Positions 7,252 to 13,700 of a DNA stretch of 23,038 bases are shown here, in pieces (position 1 is the first letter of the stretch; every line of letters begins with the position of its first letter). Made by a program: the position numbers and the translations under genes. The notes under the pieces were generated by a model. It worked only from the letters and a program-made list of their open reading frames with translations. It made no database searches and was not told the DNA's origin. Origin of the DNA: a virus; IMG/VR virus record IMGVR_UViG_3300042879_001480, positions 1 through 23,038 of that record. One strand, 5' to 3'.

Positions 7252-7282
7252 CAAATGTATGGAAATAGCCCTAAATCGCAAT
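7252..7282 (-). promoter_or_regulatory. Bacteroidetes-type promoter for the amidase operon
   Basis: Read on the minus strand, ATTG (7282-7279) is followed after exactly 19 bases by TACATTTG (7259-7252), which matches the Bacteroidetes -7 box TAnnTTTG fully and the -33 box TTTG with one mismatch. The expected start of transcription is about 10 bases before the ATG at 7237. It is the best two-box match I found in the window and explains how the isolated minus-strand pair is expressed. Confidence 0.6.
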
Positions 7283-7341
7283 AAAACGGGGGATGAATAA
7301 TTTTTTTGCTACGAGGTGGCACAAAATGGATTGGACTGCAT

Positions 7342-7349
7342 TATCTTTG
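7342..7349 (+). promoter_or_regulatory. Candidate -7 box (TATCTTTG) for the early rightward operon
   Basis: TATCTTTG fits TAnnTTTG and stands 31 bases before the first start codon (7381) of the rightward early/replication genes. No good TTTG is seen at the usual -33 distance, so it may depend on an activator or be chance. The region 7238-7380 is the divergent gap between the amidase operon and this operon, so a promoter is expected here. Confidence 0.35.
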
Positions 7350-7368
7350 CTTTACAAACCAACCACAA

Positions 7369-7383
7369 AACCTCAAAACCATG
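7369..7383 (+). repeat. Identical translation leader AACCTCAAAACC+ATG, copy 1
   Basis: The 15 bases AACCTCAAAACCATG occur three times exactly (7369-7383, 7643-7657, 7774-7788), each time ending in the start codon of a gene. There is no Shine-Dalgarno sequence, as is usual in Bacteroidetes, so the shared leader is probably a translation enhancer or target of common control. Confidence 0.6.
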
Positions 7384-7596
7384 AAAATCACAACCGAAAC
7401 AAAATCAGCAACCCTTCAAGCAGAAATTAGCAAACTTGATTCAAAGGTGCAAATCTGCAAAACCGAAGACGAATTAAAGGCGATGATGAAAAGCGAACTA
7501 AACGCTGACCTATTCTTTTACGGATGCGGAGGCCATCACATGTGGATTCACGCTAAGGCCGAGCCAAATCAAAGAATCGCCATTATCCACTTCTAA
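7381..7596 (+). CDS. Small hypothetical protein
   Basis: The 71-aa product begins at the ATG that follows the repeated leader AACCTCAAAACC; an in-frame upstream start at 7306 is less likely because it would swallow that leader and the promoter-like box. The sequence has a Lys/Glu-rich N-terminal helix and a C-terminal part with YGCGGHHMWIHAKAEP, whose Cys and His residues could bind metal, ending in a strand (RIAIIHF). No family recognised. It is the first gene of the rightward early region and looks more A/T-rich than the replication genes. Confidence 0.55.
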   Translation: MKITTETKSATLQAEISKLDSKVQICKTEDELKAMMKSELNADLFFYGCGGHHMWIHAKAEPNQRIAIIHF

Positions 7597-7642
7597 CCCA
7601 ACCGAGGGGTGCGACTCGCCAACGCACATTCTTTTAACCTCA

Positions 7643-7657
7643 AACCTCAAAACCATG
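7643..7657 (+). repeat. Identical translation leader, copy 2
   Basis: Second exact copy of AACCTCAAAACCATG, before the 39-aa membrane protein. It is preceded by a partial extra unit (AACCTCA at 7637-7643), so the leader itself is locally repeated. Confidence 0.6.
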
Positions 7658-7774
7658 AACCACGAAACCAAAGCCAAAATCGAAGCAGCCCTCGCAACGG
7701 GCTACATCCTGCTGACCGCCTGCCTCGGCATCGCCTTCTTCGGCAGATTCATCTTCGCACTCATCACCAACTAA
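7655..7774 (+). CDS. 39-aa single-pass membrane protein
   Basis: A short ORF opens with a Lys/Glu helix (MNHETKAKIEAALATG) followed by one membrane helix of ~23 residues (about YILLTACLGIAFFGRFIF) and ends ALITN. It starts directly after an exact copy of the leader AACCTCAAAACC, found before the genes at 7381 and 7786 too, and its stop codon overlaps the leader of the next gene. That context makes it a real gene although it is short. Function unknown; early small membrane proteins of phages often act on the host envelope or block superinfection, which is only a guess here. Confidence 0.55.
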   Translation: MNHETKAKIEAALATGYILLTACLGIAFFGRFIFALITN

Positions 7775-7788
7775 ACCTCAAAACCATG
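7774..7788 (+). repeat. Identical translation leader, copy 3
   Basis: Third exact copy of AACCTCAAAACCATG, before the putative ssDNA-annealing protein. Its first base is the last base of the upstream stop codon. Confidence 0.6.
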
Positions 7789-8343
7789 CACAAGTTTAAA
7801 ACCACCAACATCAAAGGGAAGGAATACGTTGAAGTTAATCAACGCCTCCTGTACTTCCGCAACGAACAAGCCTACGCTGGCTGGTCGTTGGAATCCGAAA
7901 TCTTTGACCTGCAACCCGACCGCTGCTGCGTCCGTGCGGTTATCCGGGACAACGAGGGTCGCATCCGTGCTACGGGCCACGCCTCCGAGGACCGAACCTC
8001 CAGCATGATTAATAAGACGAGTTACGTCGAGAACTGCGAAACCTCTGCTTGGGGCCGTGCCTTGGCCTGCATCGGTATCGGAATCGAAACGAGCATCGCA
8101 TCGTCCAACGAGGTGCAGATGGCTATTGCCCAGCAGAACCTTGGGGACCTCAACGACAAACTCGGACTGGTCCCTTCCTACGACGAACTGACCACCGCAA
8201 CCCTTAAGGCCGACTTCCTTGCATTGCTTGACAAACTACCAAAGGAGCAACAGGCGAAGTTTATGAAGGACATTGACCACATGACCCCTGCACGATTCGA
8301 GAAAGGCATCCAATTCATCCAAAACCAACTTGCGAAATCATGA
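7786..8343 (+). CDS. Putative ssDNA-annealing/recombination protein (Erf/Rad52-like, uncertain)
   Basis: The 185-aa product has an N-terminal beta-rich half (KEYVEVNQRLLYFRNE, GWSLESEIFDL, CCVRAVIRDNEGRIRATGHA) and then the stretch KTSYVENCETSAWGRALACIGIG followed by SNEVQMAI. A T/SxxENCETSAxGRALxxxGIG core of this kind occurs in phage proteins placed among single-strand annealing proteins (Erf/Sak-like), which pair complementary strands in phage recombination. A C-terminal helical part (residues ~125-185) follows. The longer frame from 7609 is not used because the ATG at 7786 has the repeated leader. Genes just downstream are coupled by ATGA overlaps. The annealing role is a likely but unproven call. 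Confidence 0.5.
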   Translation: MHKFKTTNIKGKEYVEVNQRLLYFRNEQAYAGWSLESEIFDLQPDRCCVRAVIRDNEGRIRATGHASEDRTSSMINKTSYVENCETSAWGRALACIGIGIETSIASSNEVQMAIAQQNLGDLNDKLGLVPSYDELTTATLKADFLALLDKLPKEQQAKFMKDIDHMTPARFEKGIQFIQNQLAKS

Positions 8344-8561
8344 ACCTACTTGAACAAATGAACGCATCGGAGTACAAGAAACTACTTGAGTACAAAGAGA
8401 AGTACCCGACCATTGGCCTTGACTTGGTAAGGGCCTTGAGGGAGAAAACCGTGCCCATCCAACTGACCCTTGGCGAGTGCATCGACCTGTCCAATGCGGT
8501 CGGTATTCGATACGGCCAGTACTGCAACCAAATCTTTGACGCTTTTAAATCCAAACCATGA
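8340..8561 (+). CDS. Small helical hypothetical protein
   Basis: A 73-aa protein of three or four helices (MNLLEQMNASEYKKLLEYKE; DLVRALREKTVPIQLTLGEC) without known motif. Both ends overlap the neighbours by ATGA, tying it to the putative annealing protein and to the next gene. It may be an accessory factor of the recombination genes; no family recognised. Confidence 0.6.
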   Translation: MNLLEQMNASEYKKLLEYKEKYPTIGLDLVRALREKTVPIQLTLGECIDLSNAVGIRYGQYCNQIFDAFKSKP

Positions 8562-9007
8562 CCTACCCGACTCTAATTACCATCCCCAAGAGCGACATCT
8601 GCAAGGCAGAAATCGCCCAAATCGCCCAGCAATTGACCGACCGAATCAATGACGGAGAGGTCAACCCCATCGAGGCCCACATCAAACTAAAGGCCATCGT
8701 CAAGGCTCTTGAAGCCACCATCAAGGCCACCGAGCAGACCGTAGCCGATGAAGCCTCCAAGCACGGCAAGACCTTCTCTGCCTTTGGCGCAGAGATTACC
8801 CTCAAGGAAGGGAGCCTCACGCCTAACTACGAGGAAGACGAAGTTTATGCCGACCTTAAATCGCAAATCAAAGCGAGGGAGGAACTGCTGAAGATGGCGT
8901 TCAGGCAAGCAGGCAAGACCGCTATCTTTGACGAATCCACAGGCGAGCAGGTTCCAGTCTGCACCGCCAAGGCCACGAAAGCGTCCATAGCCGTTAGTTT
9001 CCGATGA
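8558..9007 (+). CDS. Coiled-coil hypothetical protein of the recombination region
   Basis: The 149-aa product has a long helical N-terminal half (about residues 14-72: ICKAEIAQIAQQLTDRI, then KLKAIVKALEATIKATEQTV), a short beta turn (TFSAFGAEITLKEG), another helix around KSQIKAREELLKMAFRQAG and a final strand-rich tail. Proteins of this shape often accompany phage annealing proteins, where some inhibit host exonuclease (Gam-type) or act as partners, but sequence alone does not show this. ATGA junctions at both ends. Confidence 0.55.
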   Translation: MTYPTLITIPKSDICKAEIAQIAQQLTDRINDGEVNPIEAHIKLKAIVKALEATIKATEQTVADEASKHGKTFSAFGAEITLKEGSLTPNYEEDEVYADLKSQIKAREELLKMAFRQAGKTAIFDESTGEQVPVCTAKATKASIAVSFR

Positions 9008-9201
9008 AGCAAGTAATAAATACCATCAAGGCTTTGCGGTTATTGTCGCAGAAGCCTCTAAGAGCCTCACAGTTGCAAGATATTCTTGGAACGAGCAAAG
9101 GGGCCACCTACCGAATCATAAGGGATTTACGAGCCTCAGGAGAGGTCGTAGAGAGAACCCTTTGCACTTACTCAATTAAAACCAAAACCCAAGAACAATG
9201 A
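9004..9201 (+). CDS. Small winged-helix DNA-binding protein
   Basis: The 65-aa product is almost entirely one winged helix-turn-helix: helix 1 INTIKALRLLSQK, helix 2 RASQLQDILGTS, recognition helix KGATYRIIRDLRASG, then the wing EVVERTLCTYSIKTK. This matches the IclR/MarR-type fold in which LRASGEVVER forms the helix end and wing. It probably regulates phage genes by binding DNA; the target is unknown. Starts and ends with ATGA overlaps, so it is made together with the recombination genes. Confidence 0.65.
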   Translation: MKQVINTIKALRLLSQKPLRASQLQDILGTSKGATYRIIRDLRASGEVVERTLCTYSIKTKTQEQ

Positions 9202-9443
9202 AAGACGGACAAACACTCGGCCAATGGCTGAACTGGGACTTTAAGACCAATGGGGACCTTGAAATTATAGACAAAAATAACCATCGTGTCTATGGTGAAG
9301 ATTCAAGTGGATATTGGTTTAAATCCAAATTTGATTTTTATGGCGATGTCATCTACTTTGAGGATTCAGTTGGTGCAATCGTTGACAACCGCCCTCCCCA
9401 AATCATTGAACACAACGGACGTAAATATCAACTAATCTACTAA
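9198..9443 (+). CDS. Small beta-rich hypothetical protein
   Basis: An 81-aa protein with many aromatic and acidic residues (QWLNWDFKTNGDLEIIDKNN; GYWFKSKFDFYGDVIYFEDS), which suggests a compact beta sheet. No catalytic motif. The gene looks more A/T-rich than its neighbours, a sign that it may have been gained recently. It overlaps the winged-helix gene by ATGA. Confidence 0.55.
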   Translation: MKDGQTLGQWLNWDFKTNGDLEIIDKNNHRVYGEDSSGYWFKSKFDFYGDVIYFEDSVGAIVDNRPPQIIEHNGRKYQLIY

Positions 9444-9459
9444 ACCAAAATTAAAACCC

Positions 9460-9699
9460 ATGAGTTACACCCCCCAACCCAACACCTTCACCCTATTCGC
9501 TAACGACAAGGGCGACAACCCTAAGCGTCCAGATTATCGGGGCGACGTGGTCCTCCCTGACGGGACCAAGATGCGCCTATCCGGGTGGGTCAAGGAATCA
9601 GCCAACGGCAAGCGATTCCTATCCGGCAAAATGGAGCCGATGCAGCAGCAGACCAGCGGTGGAAATCTTGCACCCCAAGACGGTGATATGCCGTTTTAG
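9460..9699 (+). CDS. Miniature SSB-like protein with acidic C-terminal tip
   Basis: The 79-aa product reads as a short OB-like beta barrel (TFTLFANDKGDN; YRGDVVLPDGTKMRLSGWVK; GKRFLSGKMEP), followed by a Gln/Gly linker and the C-terminal end DGDMPF. Bacterial SSB proteins end in DDDIPF, the tip that binds partner proteins, so this end is a strong hint of SSB-like function. The body resembles DUF736-type proteins (DYRG...G...RLSGW.K...G..FLSG). The gene lies just ahead of the primase-helicase. It is about half the length of a normal SSB. Cellular role as ssDNA binder is inferred. Confidence 0.5.
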   Translation: MSYTPQPNTFTLFANDKGDNPKRPDYRGDVVLPDGTKMRLSGWVKESANGKRFLSGKMEPMQQQTSGGNLAPQDGDMPF

Positions 9700-9701
9700 T
9701 G

Positions 9702-9709
9702 TAAATTTG
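9702..9709 (+). promoter_or_regulatory. Candidate -7 box (TAAATTTG) for the primase leader
   Basis: TAAATTTG matches TAnnTTTG and begins 2 bases after the stop of the SSB-like gene. No TTTG is seen at -33. GTAAAT at 9701-9706 and ATTTAC at 9722-9727 form an inverted repeat around the predicted start of transcription and could be an operator. A second candidate -7 box, TACATTTA, lies at 9719-9726. Confidence 0.4.
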
Positions 9710-9792
9710 CAGGCGTACTACATTTACCAATAGACGCATTGCTTGTATAGCAGCCAAGTGATGCTACCGATAAAGGGTCATGCTTGAACCCC

Positions 9793-9828
9793 TACCCCGG
9801 CTGCTGCTATCAGTCGGGGTATTTTTTT
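9793..9828 (+). terminator. Strong intrinsic terminator in the primase leader (possible attenuator)
   Basis: TACCCCGGCTG (9793-9803) pairs with CAGTCGGGGTA (9811-9821) over 11 positions with a single G-U pair and a 7-base loop, followed at once by seven T's (9822-9828). It ends 8 bases before the ATG of the primase-helicase. AGCAGCC at 9749-9755 can pair with GGCTGCT (9799-9805) in the terminator's 5' arm, so an alternative fold could open the hairpin. Confidence 0.75.
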
Positions 9829-9836
9829 CTTATCCT

Positions 9837-12071
9837 ATGGCAGAAATATCAATGTTCAAAGCGTCCACCAATGGCGGTGTGCGAAACAATGTCCCCGAAG
9901 ACCACATGCCGTTTGTGCAGTACATCCAGGACATCAAAGATGGCATCTACTACACGGAGGTCATGGCCTACCGCAAAGCCAAGACCGAAGAAACCAAACG
10001 GAGGCTTTCAGCCGTAACGCCCAGCGGTAAGTTTAAGAAGCAAGGCAAGGAAGGCCTCGAAACGCATTCGGGAATTATCTGCATTGACATCGATGCCAAG
10101 GACAACGAGGGCGTTGACGTGCTTGCAATTCGCCAAGACGAACACCTCTACGCCTTACACCAAAGCACCGGGGGCCAAGGGTATGCAGCCTACTACCGCA
10201 TCGAGCCGGACCGACACCTGGACGCTTTCTATGCTTTGGAGAAACGCCTCGCAGACCGTTACCACATCATTGTTGACCCCGCTTGCAAAGACGTAAGCCG
10301 TTTGCGGTTCGTGAGTTTTGACCCGGACGCATTCATCACCGACAAACCTGTTCCGGTATTTAAGACCTACCTACCCAAGGCCAAGGCTGCACCAGCCCCA
10401 AAGTTCTACCCACACGGTGAACACGATGTCGAACACATTCTCCAGCAAATCGAAGCCAAGCGATTAGACCTGACGGATTCCTATGCCGATTGGGTCAAGA
10501 TTGGCTTTGCCATTGCTGCAAAATACCACGAGCCAGGTGCAGACCTGTTCCACCGGGTTAGTGCTATGTCCCCCAAGTACAACCCGGAAGCCTGCGACCG
10601 CAAGTACAAGCAACTCTGCAACTCAAAGCACAACCAAGTGACCTTTGCTTCGTTCATGTGGCTTGCTAAGAATGCAGGGGTAGAGATTCAAACCAAGACC
10701 ACCAAGCACATCGTGTCCACAACCAAGTCCCACCGCATGCGTGTCGGGACCAATGGCGGTCCCAAGGACATCAACGCAGCAACCGAAGCAGCGGTCCGTG
10801 TACTTCGGGAGATAGACAACATCGACATCGATGGCCTTGAAGAAATCGTTGCCAACACGATGGCACTCGATACCACTGAACTAAAGTCCGCTGATACCGA
10901 GGACACACCAATCAAGCAGATAAAGGCTTTCTTACGTTCATTCGACCTAAAACGCAATGCAGTAACCCGTTGCATTGAATACAAAGGCCAACCCATTACC
11001 GACGTGGACCTGAACAACATTTACGTTGACTGCCTCGAAGCCTTTGGCAAGAAGGAGGTCAACATGCAACTGGTCGGGGCCATAGTGGATTCGGACTTCA
11101 CACCGACCTACAATCCATTCACCCAGTTCTTTGCCCGGCACGGCCATCGCAATCCTACCGGGTGCATCGAGGCCCTGACCAATACCATCCGAACAACCAA
11201 CCAGGATCATACGTTTGTGCAACTCTGCATCACCAAATGGCTCTGCTCGGTCATCGCAAGTATGCACGGGGAATACTCTCTTTCAATACTGGTGCTTTGT
11301 GGCGACCAGGGTATCGGCAAGACCAACTTCTTTCGTAATCTACTGCCCGATGAACTTCGGGCCTATTACGGGGAATCCAAACTGGATGCCGGCAAGGACG
11401 ATGAAATTCTCATGTGCAAGAAGATCATCCTTTGCGATGACGAGTTTGGTGGCAAATCCAAACAGGAAGCCAAGAAACTCAAGGAACTATCCTCCAAGCA
11501 AACCTTTAGCATCCGCAAGCCCTACGGCCGGGTCCATGAGGAACTTAACCGGTATGCGGTCCTTTGCGGTACAAGCAACGACGAGGAAGTCATCAACGAC
11601 CCAACGGGTAACCGTAGGATCCTGCCCATTGTGATCAGCGAGATTGACTGGGATGCCTATGCAGCCATCGACAAAATTGACCTGTTCATTGAAGCCCTCC
11701 ATTCCTTTAAATTGAACGGAGCCGATGCCTGGCAACTATCCAAGGCCGAAATCAAGATGCTGAACAATCACACCATGCACAACGTGCAGCCGGCTATCGA
11801 GAAAGAAATGCTCCTAAACCTGTTTACCATCCCGATGGATTATAGTGACCCCTACGGCAAGTGGATGAGCAATACCGAAATCAAAGACCTCATCGAAACC
11901 TGCACCAAGCAGCACATCAGTTCGCACAAACTCGGAGCGGTCCTAAAGTCCCTTGGCTGTAAGAAAATGACACGACGGGAGCGGAATTTTCTTCCTTGCT
12001 ACTTTTTGGTGAAAAATGCCGATAAAAGTGACTACGCCCAAAAGGTTGATAATAAGCGACATCCGTTTTAG
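9837..12071 (+). CDS. Replicative primase-helicase (BT4734-like primase, PriCT_2, VirE helicase)
   Basis: The 744-aa protein joins primer synthesis and DNA unwinding. Residues ~40-190 resemble the BT4734-type primase domain (GIICIDIDAKDN, STGGQGYAAYYRIEP, CKDVSRLRFVSFDPDAF). Residues ~205-290 resemble PriCT_2 (YADWVKIGFAIAAKY, ASFMWLAKNAG). Residues ~400-690 are a VirE-type superfamily 3-like ATPase: Walker A GDQGIGKT at 489-496, acidic Walker B IILCDDEFGG near 530, and an arginine-finger/sensor segment NDPTGNRRILP near 590. A C-terminal helical part follows. Start at 9837 is preferred over the ATG at 9780, which would put the terminator inside the coding region. The final codons carry one copy of the origin-like repeat. 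It is the main replication protein in view. Confidence 0.85.
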   Translation: MAEISMFKASTNGGVRNNVPEDHMPFVQYIQDIKDGIYYTEVMAYRKAKTEETKRRLSAVTPSGKFKKQGKEGLETHSGIICIDIDAKDNEGVDVLAIRQDEHLYALHQSTGGQGYAAYYRIEPDRHLDAFYALEKRLADRYHIIVDPACKDVSRLRFVSFDPDAFITDKPVPVFKTYLPKAKAAPAPKFYPHGEHDVEHILQQIEAKRLDLTDSYADWVKIGFAIAAKYHEPGADLFHRVSAMSPKYNPEACDRKYKQLCNSKHNQVTFASFMWLAKNAGVEIQTKTTKHIVSTTKSHRMRVGTNGGPKDINAATEAAVRVLREIDNIDIDGLEEIVANTMALDTTELKSADTEDTPIKQIKAFLRSFDLKRNAVTRCIEYKGQPITDVDLNNIYVDCLEAFGKKEVNMQLVGAIVDSDFTPTYNPFTQFFARHGHRNPTGCIEALTNTIRTTNQDHTFVQLCITKWLCSVIASMHGEYSLSILVLCGDQGIGKTNFFRNLLPDELRAYYGESKLDAGKDDEILMCKKIILCDDEFGGKSKQEAKKLKELSSKQTFSIRKPYGRVHEELNRYAVLCGTSNDEEVINDPTGNRRILPIVISEIDWDAYAAIDKIDLFIEALHSFKLNGADAWQLSKAEIKMLNNHTMHNVQPAIEKEMLLNLFTIPMDYSDPYGKWMSNTEIKDLIETCTKQHISSHKLGAVLKSLGCKKMTRRERNFLPCYFLVKNADKSDYAQKVDNKRHPF

Positions 12072-12275
12072 TGTAGTCACTTAGTCACTTAAAATGCGTT
12101 TTTTCTTTAGGGGCTTATATGTGCATGTGTGTGTGTGTGTGTGTGCATATAATATATACTCTAAAGAAAGTAGTAACTAAAGTGACTACACTGACTACAA
12201 CACCCTTCACGCTATCAAAAACGCAGATTTTGGTAGTCACTTCATCCAAACTTAAAGTAACTACAAGTGACCACA
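12025..12275 (+). other. Candidate replication origin: iteron-like repeats around a (TG)10 tract
   Basis: At least eight copies of a motif near AAAGTGACTACA are present: exact or near-exact at 12025-12035 (+), 12072-12082 (-), 12081-12090 (-), 12179-12190 (+), 12192-12199 (+) and 12233-12242 (-); one-mismatch copies at 12170-12179 (-), 12254-12265 (+) and 12265-12275 (+). The inner part is symmetric: pairs of repeats at 12072-12090 and 12179-12199, and the inverted arms TTTCTTTAG (12102-12110) and CTAAAGAAA (12161-12169), all centre on about 12135.5, the middle of the (TG)10 tract. An AT-rich stretch (12146-12158) follows. It lies between primase-helicase and helicase genes. The origin role is inferred; an operator array is the alternative. 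Confidence 0.6.
12126..12145 (+). repeat. (TG)10 dinucleotide tract
   Basis: Ten TG units form the exact centre of the symmetric region. Alternating purine-pyrimidine tracts can adopt Z-DNA and ease strand opening. Such a long pure dinucleotide tract is rare in compact phage genomes. Confidence 0.95.
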
Positions 12276-13700
12276 CTTAGACCCTACCAACAAACCGCTA
12301 TTGACCAAATGCGGACAAGCATTGCCGAGGGCAAAAGACGCTTGATACTATGCTCCCCAACAGGGAGCGGTAAGACGGTCATGTTCACCTACATGGTGGC
12401 ACGGGCCTTAGAGAAAGGCAAGCAGGCCATCATCTTCACGGACCGGGTTGAACTGCTCCGGCAATCCAACGGAGCCTTGGACCAGTTCGGAATCAAGCCG
12501 ACGCTGATTGAGGCCAACCGAACCCGGCTCGATGTTTCCGGCAACTGTTTCATTGCCATGGCCCAAACATTCAGCCGAAGGAAGGACTCTGCCCAATACA
12601 CGGACCTCTTGGCCCGTATGGACCTGGTGATCATTGACGAAGCCCACAAGCAGACATTCAACCCCCTGCTGCCATACATAAACCCCAAGGCCGTGGTCAT
12701 CGGTGCGACCGCAACGCCATTCCGGAGGGGAAAGCAGGAATGCCTCTCCAAGTTCTACAAAGCACTCCATGCACCGGTTCAGGTGCAGGAACTAATCAGC
12801 CAAGGTTACCTGGCCGAACCAACGACCTACGGGATGACGCAGGACCTTTCCGGAATCCGAATGAAGGGCGATGATTACGACACCGAGCAGATGGCACAAC
12901 GATTCAGCGAGCGGAAGGTCTTTGCCGGAGTGGTGCAGAACTACGCCAAGGTCTGCCCAGGCAAGAAGGCGATCGTATTTGCGAGCAACATCGCATCAAG
13001 CAAGGAGGTTTGCGAGGCTTTGCAGGGTGCAGGGTTCAACGCCCGGCACGTTGACGGAGAGATGCCAAAGTCCTTACGAGCCGAAACCCTTGCGTGGTTT
13101 AAGCATTCCACCAATGGGATCCTTTGCAACTGCGACCTGATGACCACGGGCTTTGATGAACCAAGCATCGAGGTGGTCATCCTTTACCGGGCGACTGCGA
13201 GCCTACCCCTGTTCATGCAGATGGTTGGCCGAGGCTCCAGGGTAACGCCTACCAAGACACGGTTCACGGTGCTGGATTTCGGGAACAACGTGCAGACCCA
13301 TGGCTTTTGGGAAACGAACCGGGAATGGTCGTTGAAGAAGAAACGCAAACGGGAATCCGCTGGCGTTGGTGGGGTGAAGAACTGCAAGAAGTGCGAGGCC
13401 ATTATCCCGGTGGCTGCCATGGAGTGCAAGAATTGCGGGTTTGAATACGAGCGAAAGCCAAAGCCTCCAGGTGAAGTCGTAAGTTTGCAGATGCTGACCA
13501 AGGCCCAAGGCATGGAAATGGCAAAGCAAAGCACGATGTACCAAAAGGCTCAACTGGCAAAGGCCAAGGTCATCAGCCCGTTTTGGGTGCTTCACAACTG
13601 CAAGACCAGGGCAGAGGCCGAAGAGTTTGTCAGTTACATGGGATGGCGGAGGGGTTGGCTTTACCACAACGCAAAACGATTCAAAGTCTTTCAATCATGA
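12267..13700 (+). CDS. SF2 DEAD/DEAH-box helicase with C-terminal zinc ribbon
   Basis: The 477-aa protein has all main SF2 motifs: Q-like LRPYQ at residues 4-8, Walker A SPTGSGKT (30-37), DEAH (124-127), GATATPFRR (146-154), and motif VI QMVGRGSR near 320. After the helicase core a zinc ribbon is visible with Cys pairs C373/C376 and C387/C390. The end (residues ~440-477, EEFVSYMGWRRGWLYHNAKRF) is a small extra domain. The start is GTG at 12267; an in-frame stop lies 9 bases upstream, and starting later would lose the LRPYQ motif. The start region overlaps a repeat of the candidate origin. The protein likely unwinds or remodels replication forks or branched DNA, together with the nuclease that overlaps its stop by ATGA. 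Confidence 0.85.
   Translation: MTTLRPYQQTAIDQMRTSIAEGKRRLILCSPTGSGKTVMFTYMVARALEKGKQAIIFTDRVELLRQSNGALDQFGIKPTLIEANRTRLDVSGNCFIAMAQTFSRRKDSAQYTDLLARMDLVIIDEAHKQTFNPLLPYINPKAVVIGATATPFRRGKQECLSKFYKALHAPVQVQELISQGYLAEPTTYGMTQDLSGIRMKGDDYDTEQMAQRFSERKVFAGVVQNYAKVCPGKKAIVFASNIASSKEVCEALQGAGFNARHVDGEMPKSLRAETLAWFKHSTNGILCNCDLMTTGFDEPSIEVVILYRATASLPLFMQMVGRGSRVTPTKTRFTVLDFGNNVQTHGFWETNREWSLKKKRKRESAGVGGVKNCKKCEAIIPVAAMECKNCGFEYERKPKPPGEVVSLQMLTKAQGMEMAKQSTMYQKAQLAKAKVISPFWVLHNCKTRAEAEEFVSYMGWRRGWLYHNAKRFKVFQS

Larger units (their letters stand above)
9700..9836 (+). ncRNA. Structured leader or small RNA before the primase gene
   Basis: This 137-base intergenic stretch has no convincing ORF. It holds a promoter-like box at its left end, a small hairpin TAGCA/TGCTA (9748-9752 with 9762-9766), a GGGT/ACCC pairing (9775-9778 with 9788-9791) and the terminator at 9793-9828. 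A transcript from about 9714 to 9828 would be ~115 bases. It may be a separate small RNA, an attenuator of the primase gene, or only the terminator of the early operon. No known riboswitch was recognised. Confidence 0.4.

Noticed and set aside
9780-9836. Upstream start of the primase-helicase (MLEPLPRLLLSVGVFF...)
   Set aside because: It would place the strong terminator hairpin inside coding sequence and adds a hydrophobic end not expected in this protein family; the ATG at 9837 is better.
9700-9836. tRNA-like gene in the leader before the primase
   Set aside because: Some T-arm-like pairing (GGGT...ACCC) is present, but no acceptor stem or anticodon arm can be built.
13203-13694. 163-codon open frame on the minus strand
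   Set aside because: Antisense to the end of the SF2 helicase including its zinc ribbon; no domain of its own.
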